64,000 nucleotides of DNA, from assembly GCF_029626025.1 (NCBI RefSeq), contig NZ_JARUBF010000001.1:4806001-4870000 (forward strand), written 5' to 3'. The notes beneath the pieces are model-generated. The model saw only the letters and a list, made by a program, of their open reading frames with translations. It had not been told where the DNA came from and searched no databases. Shown piece by piece: positions 57,889 to 64,000 of this stretch (within the stretch, counting starts at the first letter, position 1; every line of letters starts with the position of its first letter). Origin of the DNA: Solwaraspora sp. WMMD406 (GTDB taxonomy: Bacteria; Actinomycetota; Actinomycetes; Mycobacteriales; Micromonosporaceae). A program made the translations under genes and the position numbers.

Positions 57889-59549
57889 TGCTCGATCGAC
57901 TCGATGCCACGCTGCGCGCCCACCGGCACCGGCCGGCGGTGCTGACCGCCGCCCCGCTCACCGGCCGCCCCCGGGTCCGGGCCACCGCCGGCGACCTCGC
58001 CGACCTCACCGACGGCTACGCCGCCGCGTTGCACCGGCAGGGGCTGGCCGCCGGGGACACCCTGGGCGTGGCCGTGCGGCCCGGACCTCGGTCGCTGGCG
58101 GTGCTGCTGGCCGCGTACCGCCTGGGAATCCGGGTCACGGTGCTGGATCCGACCGCCGGCCCGGACGTGCTCACGGCCCGGTTGGCCCTGGCCCGGCCGG
58201 CGCTGGTGCTGGCCGACGCGGCGGCCCAGGCGGTCGCCGGTTGGGCGGGCCGGCTGGCCCGCCGCGCGCACCTGGCGCTACCGGAGCTGACCCGGATCGG
58301 GCCGGTGTTGACGGTCGGTCGGCGGGTTCCGGGATGTGCGCCGAGCCTACCGGCGGGGCGTGGCCCGCTCCCGGTGGCTTTCGACGGTGACGGCGACGCG
58401 GTGATCATCTTCACCTCGGGTACCACCAACCAGCCCCGGGCGGTGGTCCACACTCGGGCCGGCCTGGCCGCCGGGTTGCGGGCCGTCACCGAGCTGGTCG
58501 GGCCCCGTCCGCAGGTGCCGGTGCTCGGCGGGATGTTCTTCGTGCTGGTGCCGGCGCTGGCCAGTGGTGCCCCGGTCGCGCTGCCGGCACGGTCGTCCCC
58601 GACGCTGGCCCGGCAGATCGCCCGGCTGCGCCCACAGGCCAGTTATCTGACCCCACCCCAGTTGCGGTCGCTGCTGGCCTGCTCCCCCCGGCTGCACGGG
58701 CGGTTCTTCAGCGGTTCGGCACCGGTCAGCGCCGGGTTGTTGACGCGGGTCAAACGGGCCGGCGCGGACCGCGCCTACGGGGTGTACGCGCTCACCGAAC
58801 TGTTCCCGGCGGCGGCGGTGGAGGAAGCGGAGAAGGCTGCCTTCGCTGGTCCCGGTGACCTGGTCGGGTCCCCGCTGCCCGGCGTACAGGTCAGGATCGA
58901 CCACGACCGTGACCACGACCCCGGAAACGACCACGACCGTGACCACGACGGCGGCCCCGGAAACGGCGACCCCGGCGACAACGGTCATGTCCTGTTGGCC
59001 GGGCCGGGACAGGCCGACCGCTACCTCGGCGAGCGGCCGCACGACTGGGTCGCGACCGGCGACGTGGGCCGGCTCGACGGTGGACGGCTGGTGCTCGCCG
59101 GCCGCAGCAAGGACATGGTGCTGCGGGGCGCGGAGAACATCTACCCCGGACTGTACGAACCCACGCTGCACGTGCCGGGGGTGGCGCTGGCGGTCCTGGT
59201 CGGGGTGCCGGCCGGCGACGGCGACGAGCGGCTGGTGGCCCTGGTCGAAACCGAACCCGGGGCGGATCGGGCCCACGTCCGGGCAGCGCTGCGCCCGGCC
59301 CTGGAGCGGATGGGATCGGCGCGCCCCGACCGGGTGCTGTTCACCAGCGTTCCGCTGGCCGGCCGGTCACGCAAACCGGACCGCGTCGCCGCGGCCGCCG
59401 CCGCAGCGGCCGTCACGACGACCAACGGCGACAGTGCGGACCGTACGGGCGGCACGGACGGCACGGACCCGGGCGGCACGGACCCGGGCGGCACGGACCG
59501 TACGGGCGGTCCTGGCAGACGGGAGCGGCGTCGTGTCGAGCGTGGTTGA
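57888..59549 (+). CDS. acyl-AMP ligase (ANL superfamily; OleC-like position)
   Basis: 553 residues. Adenylation motifs: IIFTSGTTNQPRAVVHT (P-loop), YGVYALTELFP, ATGDVGRLDGGRLVLAGRSKDM and the catalytic Lys in AGRSRKPDR. The N-terminal part is shorter than in acyl-CoA synthetases. A His/Asp/Gly-rich insert (DHDRDHDPGNDHDRD) lies near 340-365, and the C-terminus ends in GGTDPGGTD repeats. In Ole/Nlt pathways the enzyme at this place turns a beta-hydroxy acid into a beta-lactone; here it could also make an acyl-CoA or acyl-adenylate. Confidence 0.85.
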   Translation: MLDRLDATLRAHRHRPAVLTAAPLTGRPRVRATAGDLADLTDGYAAALHRQGLAAGDTLGVAVRPGPRSLAVLLAAYRLGIRVTVLDPTAGPDVLTARLALARPALVLADAAAQAVAGWAGRLARRAHLALPELTRIGPVLTVGRRVPGCAPSLPAGRGPLPVAFDGDGDAVIIFTSGTTNQPRAVVHTRAGLAAGLRAVTELVGPRPQVPVLGGMFFVLVPALASGAPVALPARSSPTLARQIARLRPQASYLTPPQLRSLLACSPRLHGRFFSGSAPVSAGLLTRVKRAGADRAYGVYALTELFPAAAVEEAEKAAFAGPGDLVGSPLPGVQVRIDHDRDHDPGNDHDRDHDGGPGNGDPGDNGHVLLAGPGQADRYLGERPHDWVATGDVGRLDGGRLVLAGRSKDMVLRGAENIYPGLYEPTLHVPGVALAVLVGVPAGDGDERLVALVETEPGADRAHVRAALRPALERMGSARPDRVLFTSVPLAGRSRKPDRVAAAAAAAAVTTTNGDSADRTGGTDGTDPGGTDPGGTDRTGGPGRRERRRVERG

Positions 59550-60660
59550 CCGCTGGCGACGCGGCCGGGGCCGCCGCCGGGACCGGCAGGTCTACCTGGC
59601 CACCCATCCGGTGTTGTTCGCGGCGATGGCGATGACCAGGCGGGCACCGGTACTCCGGATCGGCCGGACGGTCGTGGTACACGGTGCCGAGGCCTACACC
59701 GACGCGCTGCGGCGGGTGCCGTTGGACCGGCTGGCCGACGGCACCACCGCCGGCGCGGCCCATCGGGCCATCAGCGGCGACGCGGAAGGCTTCTTCTTCG
59801 ACCAGGACGGCCGTGGCCACCGGCAGGATCGTCGAACAGCGGCCACCGTGTTCAGCAGCGACGGAGTGGCCCGACTTCGCCCGGTGTGGCAGGAAGTCCT
59901 CCGCCGGCGGCTGGTGCCGCTGTCCGACGGAGGCGAGGTGGACATCGTCGATGTGGTCGCCGAGCTGACCGGTGCCAGCACCGTCGCGCTGCTCGGCGTA
60001 CCGGCCGACCCACGGGCGCTGGCCGACGCCGCGCGATCGGCCGCCGCCGCCGCGACGCGGGGACATCTACCCGGGCTGCGGTGGCCGAGCCGGACCCGAC
60101 GCGACCACGCGGCGACAGCCGTCGCGGCGGCGCGGCTGGCCACGCTGCTCGGCCTGCCACCGGAGCGGAGCGCCCGCGCGAGCATGCTGGCGGTGGCGTC
60201 GGTGAACACCACGTTGGCCGCGATCCCCCGGGCGGTGGCCTGGTGCGCCGACGACGGGCTGTGGAGCGTGGCCGACGATCCCCGGCGACGCCCGGCTCTG
60301 GTCACCGAACTGTTGCGGGTGACCGCCCCCAGCCCGGTGCTGCCCAGGTTCGCGGCGGCGGCCGGCCAGGTGGGGCACGTCGCGGTCCAGCCCGGTGACC
60401 GGTTGCTGCTGGTCGCCCGGCATGCCAGCCGAGCCGGGCGGCCCGACCCCGATCCGGCGGCACCGGTGGCGGCCGGGATCGCCCAGCTGGTCTTCGGCAC
60501 CGGCCCGCACGCCTGTCCCGGGGCGCGGATGGCCCGGGCGCAACTCGACGACGTGCTCGCGGCACTCGCCCCGTACCGGCCGGTGGTGACCGGAGCCCGG
60601 GTCGATCGCCGTGCGGCCCTGCCCGGCTGGGCGCGGCTGCGGATCCGGGCCGGTCGGTGA
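59533..60660 (+). CDS. cytochrome P450
   Basis: 375 residues from GTG 59533 (GGGAG upstream), overlapping the ligase by 17 bases. The heme ligand loop FGTGPHACPGARMARAQL and the ExxR motif (TELLR) are intact. The I-helix reads ASVNTTLAAIPR, keeping the Thr but without the usual acidic neighbour, so the proton relay may differ. At 375 residues it is short, missing part of the N-terminal helices. It probably hydroxylates or desaturates the product of this operon. Confidence 0.9.
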   Translation: MSSVVDRWRRGRGRRRDRQVYLATHPVLFAAMAMTRRAPVLRIGRTVVVHGAEAYTDALRRVPLDRLADGTTAGAAHRAISGDAEGFFFDQDGRGHRQDRRTAATVFSSDGVARLRPVWQEVLRRRLVPLSDGGEVDIVDVVAELTGASTVALLGVPADPRALADAARSAAAAATRGHLPGLRWPSRTRRDHAATAVAAARLATLLGLPPERSARASMLAVASVNTTLAAIPRAVAWCADDGLWSVADDPRRRPALVTELLRVTAPSPVLPRFAAAAGQVGHVAVQPGDRLLLVARHASRAGRPDPDPAAPVAAGIAQLVFGTGPHACPGARMARAQLDDVLAALAPYRPVVTGARVDRRAALPGWARLRIRAGR

Positions 60661-61622
60661 CGATGCCGGACCTGTCCGGCCTGCGGGTCGCGGTGACCGG
60701 TGCCAGCGGGTTCTGCGGTGGTGTGGTGGCCCGGGCCGCGATCGCCGCCGGGGCCGACGTGACCTGCCTCGGCCGCCGCCCGGGACCGGCGGGACGCCAG
60801 GTGTACTGGGACGCGACCCGGCAGCAACCGGATCTGACCGGCGTCGACGTGGTCGTCCACCTCGCGGCGGCGGTCGGCGATCCTCGGCCGGGCGCCGCCG
60901 CCGAGGCCGCGTATCACGCGGTCAACACGGCCGGTACGGCGCGACTTCTGCACGCTGCGGCCGATCGGCGGGTGGTCTGGGTGAGCAGCGCCAGCGTCTA
61001 CCGACCGGACGGGACCGGCCAGCCGCTGCGCGAGGACCATCCGGTGGACGGTCAGCGAACGGCGTACGGGCGCAGCAAGGCCGCCGGTGAGCGACTGGCG
61101 CTGGCCGCCGGCGCGGTCGTGCTCAGGCCACGTGCCGTGTACGGCGCGGGTGACCCGCATCTGCTGCCGCGCCTGACGGCGGCGGTACGCGGACGGTGGA
61201 TACCCCTGCCCGGTGGCGACGTCACGCTGAGCATGACCGCCGTGGAGAACCTGGCGGACGCCTGCCTCGCCGCGCTGCGGTGGCCGGCGGGCCCGTACAA
61301 CGTGACGGACGCGACCGCGTACTCCCGCGACGAGGTGGTCGCCCGGGTGCTCGCCGCTGTCGGCCGGCCGGCTCGGCCGCTGCGGATACCGGTGCCGGTG
61401 GCGCTCGGGGCGGCCGGGGTGGCTACCGCAGTGGCCCGGCTGCGGCCGGCCGGCACGCCACGGCTGACCCGGTACGCCGTGGAACAACTGGTGTTCGGCA
61501 CGGTGCTCGACATCGGACGGGCGACCGGCCAGGGCTGGCGGCCGCGGCGCGGGTTGTCGGACTTCCTGGCCGAGCTGAGCGGACAATCGTCGACCGCACC
61601 GGTGACAGCACCGCCCATCTGA
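60657..61622 (+). CDS. NAD-dependent epimerase / 3-beta-HSD-like reductase (OleD/NltD-like position)
   Basis: 321 residues; GTG 60657 overlaps the P450 stop (ATG 60663 possible). Extended-SDR motifs: LRVAVTGASGFCGGVVARAA, VVVHLAAAVGD, catalytic Ser/Tyr/Lys in VSSASVYRPD and AYGRSKAAGERLAL, then RPRAVYGAGD. The C-terminus VEQLVFGTVLDIGRATGQGWRPR is that of 3-beta-hydroxysteroid dehydrogenase/OleD relatives, which reduce a beta-keto acid to the beta-hydroxy acid. Closes the operon. Confidence 0.9.
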   Translation: MTMPDLSGLRVAVTGASGFCGGVVARAAIAAGADVTCLGRRPGPAGRQVYWDATRQQPDLTGVDVVVHLAAAVGDPRPGAAAEAAYHAVNTAGTARLLHAAADRRVVWVSSASVYRPDGTGQPLREDHPVDGQRTAYGRSKAAGERLALAAGAVVLRPRAVYGAGDPHLLPRLTAAVRGRWIPLPGGDVTLSMTAVENLADACLAALRWPAGPYNVTDATAYSRDEVVARVLAAVGRPARPLRIPVPVALGAAGVATAVARLRPAGTPRLTRYAVEQLVFGTVLDIGRATGQGWRPRRGLSDFLAELSGQSSTAPVTAPPI

Positions 61623-61625
61623 CGC

Positions 61626-61650
61626 ATATAGTGACGACAATGTCGCTATG
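61626..61650 (+). promoter_or_regulatory. inverted repeat before the GDSL esterase
   Basis: ATAGTGAC-GACAAT-GTCGCTAT, 8-base arms with one mismatch, in an AT-richer gap four bases after the five-gene operon. Candidate operator or weak hairpin. Confidence 0.4.
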
Positions 61651-61667
61651 AGCAAGATGGAGGCGTG

Positions 61668-62519
61668 GTGAGCCGACGATGGGTGGCCGCTGCGGCGGCG
61701 GTCGCGGCATTGGTCGCGTTGGCCTGCGAGGCCGAGCCGGAGCCGGGCCAGCCGGTGTCGCCGACACCGCCCAGCGGCGACCTGCCGTCGTCGATGGCGG
61801 CGCTGGGCGACTCGATCACGGCTGGCTACGGCTCCTGCGTGGTGTTGACCTCGTGCCGCCGCAACTCGTGGTCGACCGGCGACGGGTTCCGGGTCGACAG
61901 TCACTACGAACGGATCCGCCAAGCGAATCCGGCCATGCGCGGTCAGGCCCACAACTTCGCCGTACCGGGTGCCCGCGCCGCCGCCCTGGCCGACCAGGCC
62001 GCGTCGGCGGTCGACGTCGGCGCCCAGTACGTGACGATTCTCGTCGGCGCCAACGACGTCTGCCGTCCAGACGTGCGCGAGATGACCTCGGTGACGGCGT
62101 TTCGCGCCGAGATCGATCGGACCCTCGACGTCCTGCGGGCCGGGTTGCCGCAGGCAGAGGTCCTGGTGGTGAGCATCCCGGATCTGTATCACCTCTGGCA
62201 GATCGGTCACGGCGAGGAGCGGGTGGTACGTGCCTGGAACCGGGGCGTCTGCCCGTCCATGTTGGCCGATCCGACCTCGACCGACGAGTCCGACGTCCAG
62301 CGACGCGCCCTGGTACGGGACCGGGTGGAAGCATTCAACACGCAACTGGCCGAAGCGTGCCGCGCGTACGGCGACCGGTGCCGATTCGACGGCGGCGCGG
62401 TCCACCGGGTCGAGTTCGCTCTCGACACGCTGAACCAGATCGACTATTTCCATCCGGACGCCGATGGTCAGGACATCCTGGCCGACGTGACGTACGCCGC
62501 CAGCGGCCTGGCCAACTGA
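61668..62519 (+). CDS. secreted SGNH/GDSL esterase-lipase
   Basis: 283 residues from the second of two adjacent GTG codons (61665 or 61668; GGAGG at 61659). N-terminal signal region ending VALVALACEAEP, a possible but imperfect lipobox. SGNH blocks: MAALGDSITAGYG (nucleophile Ser), NFAVPGARA, TILVGANDVC and DYFHPDADGQ (catalytic Asp/His). Extra cysteines fit an exported, disulphide-bonded enzyme. 45 bases after the five-gene operon, so it may or may not belong to it. Confidence 0.92.
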   Translation: MSRRWVAAAAAVAALVALACEAEPEPGQPVSPTPPSGDLPSSMAALGDSITAGYGSCVVLTSCRRNSWSTGDGFRVDSHYERIRQANPAMRGQAHNFAVPGARAAALADQAASAVDVGAQYVTILVGANDVCRPDVREMTSVTAFRAEIDRTLDVLRAGLPQAEVLVVSIPDLYHLWQIGHGEERVVRAWNRGVCPSMLADPTSTDESDVQRRALVRDRVEAFNTQLAEACRAYGDRCRFDGGAVHRVEFALDTLNQIDYFHPDADGQDILADVTYAASGLAN

Positions 62520-62589
62520 TGCGCCGACCGCCGCGTGGTCCGGCCGGCGGCCCGGTCGACCGGCCGCCGGCCGCTGTTGATCGATCCGG

Positions 62590-63606
62590 TCAGCGAGTGG
62601 CGAGGATCGCGGTGACGACGGCCTCCGCCGGCGCCTCGTGCTTGGCGTAGTGCTCCGGGAAGGCCGACACCTGCACCGCCTGAGCGGCTTCGGTGAGCCG
62701 CAGCAGTTGCCAGCCGGCGACCCGTTGCAGTGCGAGGTAGAACTGGGTGGCCGCGTACTTCGGGTCCATCAGGTCGGCGACGGCGCCCCAGCCGGTGCTG
62801 GTCCGCTGCTGGAACAGGCCGACCGAGTCATGGTCCCAGCCGGTGCCCTGGTGCGGATAGTTCTTCGATTCCGGCAGTACCTCGCTGGCCCGGTTGAGCA
62901 GCGTGCTCTCCTGCATGGCGGTGGCGACGGCGATCACCAGGGCCCGGCGTGGCATCTGCAGGTCGAGGCCGGCGTCGACGATCGCGGTCGCGTTGTCCAT
63001 CTGGATCTGGGAGAGTCCGGCGACCGGCGTCACGCTGGTCGGGGCGGGTTCGGCGGCCGGCGACTCGGCCGCCGCGTCGGCGGACGGCTCGGCGGATGGC
63101 TCGGCGGATGGCTCGGCGGGCTGTGGCTCACCGCTCGGCTCGGCAGCGGCCAGGTCCGGATCGGCGGCGGTCGCGCCATCGGTGGTGCCGGCCGACGGCT
63201 GCGTGGCGGTGGCGGCACCACTGTCGGTCCGCTCGGACCGGGACGCGCCGTCGAGCGCTTCGGCCCGCCGGAGCAGGTCGGACTCCGCGACGACGGTTCC
63301 GCTGTCGGTACGGGTCTGCGGATCGGCCGTCGACTCGACCGCAGCGACGACGCCGAGGGCGCCGATCACCACCGCCGCGACAGCGCGGCGGGCTCCCGGG
63401 CGGTGACGCAGGGTGGCGCCGGCCGCGACGAGGGCGCGCCGGACCGGAGTCGGGTACGGCGACGGAAGCAACCGGTCCCCAAGCCGAAGCCACCCGGCGA
63501 TGAGCTGGGTCGCACCCGTGGTCTGGACGCCGGACTGGGCATCGTCCGAACGGCTATCGCGACTCAGGGTGTTCTCGTCGTTCCTTGTGGTGTGGTCATC
63601 AGGCAT
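62590..63606 (-). CDS. secreted or membrane-anchored protein with a lysozyme-like C-terminal domain
   Basis: 338 residues. One membrane segment (about 75-92, RRAVAAVVIGALGVVAAVE) after a long polar N-terminus, then a disordered Ser/Ala/Pro/Glu region with EPSAEPSAEPSA repeats (about 155-185), then a C-terminal domain (about 195-338) with NATAIVDAGLDLQMPRRALVIAVATAMQESTLLN and DHDSVGLFQQRTSTGWGAVADLMDP. That domain recurs in actinobacterial cell-wall proteins and looks like a transglycosylase relative (the Glu in MQEST). Confidence 0.85.
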   Translation of the reverse strand: MPDDHTTRNDENTLSRDSRSDDAQSGVQTTGATQLIAGWLRLGDRLLPSPYPTPVRRALVAAGATLRHRPGARRAVAAVVIGALGVVAAVESTADPQTRTDSGTVVAESDLLRRAEALDGASRSERTDSGAATATQPSAGTTDGATAADPDLAAAEPSGEPQPAEPSAEPSAEPSADAAAESPAAEPAPTSVTPVAGLSQIQMDNATAIVDAGLDLQMPRRALVIAVATAMQESTLLNRASEVLPESKNYPHQGTGWDHDSVGLFQQRTSTGWGAVADLMDPKYAATQFYLALQRVAGWQLLRLTEAAQAVQVSAFPEHYAKHEAPAEAVVTAILATR

Positions 63607-64000
63607 TCGACGAGGCTAGGCAGCATCACCCTCGATTACCTAGAGTGATTTTGTGATCGAGGACACATTTCCATCCTGACTAACCAGTCAACGCGCCTCA
63701 CGCGATCACCCGGCCGACAATACCTCCGAAAATTCCGATGTCGGTAATACCGCTTTTGGCTGTTTAAGACGGCATTTATCGAGTGAGCAGCTTCCACCAC
63801 ATCGCCGACGGGACCGAATCCACCGTTCGACGGACCAGCTCCCCGAACTTCCGAGCCACGATCGGCCACCCGGCCAGCGCCCACCCCACCACATCCGCCG
63901 ACCACCCTGACGAAGAGTAACGATAAATTAACTATTAGTAGTCACAGCTGAGTCGTCTCGGATCCGTGTCCGGAACCTGGAATGCACCGGGATGGCACTA
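63607..64000. other. AT-richer intergenic region at the window end
   Basis: About 390 bases without a confident gene, and less GC-rich than the rest. 63607-63780 and 63905-63960 hold AT-rich runs (such as TAATAGTTAATTTATC on the minus strand) that look like promoter DNA. One short high-GC3 frame lies within. Nothing else recognised. Confidence 0.6.
63776..63892 (-). CDS. possible 38-residue basic aromatic peptide
   Basis: From tandem GTG codons (63892/63889): VVGWALAGWPIVARKFGELV, then RRTVDSVPSAMWWKLLTR. About 85% G/C at third positions in an AT-rich region, four Trp, and an amphipathic look; these favour coding. No Shine-Dalgarno of note and no known family. It could be a small peptide or the remnant of a larger gene. 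Confidence 0.3.
   Translation of the reverse strand: MVGWALAGWPIVARKFGELVRRTVDSVPSAMWWKLLTR

Noticed and set aside
63636-63905. 89-residue minus-strand frame at the window end
   Set aside because: Poor codon bias and no hydrophobic or domain pattern; the 38-residue frame in another phase is the better candidate.

Overview
The window is chromosomal DNA from a high-GC actinomycete, most likely a member of the Micromonosporaceae. The grounds are about 70% GC with strong G/C at third codon positions, many GTG starts and GTGA/ATGA start-stop overlaps, two secreted cellulases (GH6 and GH9) with CBM2 modules behind CebR-type boxes, and stress genes of actinobacterial type. No rRNA, tRNA, CRISPR array or intact mobile element was seen. 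About 62 intact protein genes are annotated, plus decayed genes, terminators, operators and repeats.

Layout. 1-3.3 kb: the end of a fatty-acid-type SAM methyltransferase and a response regulator/histidine kinase pair. 3.6-16.5 kb: housekeeping and envelope genes, namely an adenosine or aminofutalosine deaminase, an aldo/keto reductase, CspA, an operon of small membrane proteins with an MscS channel (DUF4235, DUF3618, holin-like), a DUF1206 protein, a lipoprotein, a PQQ-type sugar dehydrogenase, a GH3 NagZ-like enzyme and RecQ. 16.5-26.6 kb: TerC, a dead IS200/IS605 remnant, then an eight-gene minus-strand operon with a full D,D-heptose nucleotide route (GmhB fused to a GT9 domain, GmhA, HldE), three further glycosyltransferases, an SDR and topoisomerase IB. 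26.7-34.1 kb: SRPBCC and SDR genes, two coupled genes of unknown function, a phage-lysin stub, and a divergent FAD oxidoreductase/aldehyde dehydrogenase pair. 34.1-48.4 kb: a stress block with ChaB, BrkB, DUF2795, an SRPBCC protein, a mechanosensitive channel, a PAS-GAF-PP2C-ATPase regulator, a YflT-type stress protein, a SigB/SigF-family sigma factor and a PP2C phosphatase. Several of these have GTTT-N15-GGGTA promoters. The GH6 and GH9 cellulases lie inside and next to this block. 51.6-54.3 kb: a proteostasis locus with a PopR/ClgR-like regulator, ClpP and a second EF-Tu with no cysteine. 56.0-61.6 kb: a tightly coupled five-gene biosynthetic operon (KAS III-like, GT2, acyl-AMP ligase, P450, 3-beta-HSD-like reductase). 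61.7-64 kb: a GDSL esterase, a secreted lysozyme-like protein and an AT-richer stretch that is almost empty of genes.

How genes work together. The heptose operon should make ADP-D-glycero-D-manno-heptose and attach it to an unknown acceptor. The five-gene operon resembles olefin/beta-lactone (Ole/Nlt) logic without the OleB hydrolase, with a glycosyltransferase and P450 added. The sigma factor, the SpoIIE-type phosphatase and the shared promoter motif point to a local general-stress regulon. The two cellulases appear to be controlled together by a CebR-like repressor that is not in the window.

Two sequence habits stand out. Short tandem duplications (16-33 bp) contain the stop codons of at least six genes. 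Several decayed genes (IS transposase, pirin, phage lysin) mark places where the chromosome has been rearranged.
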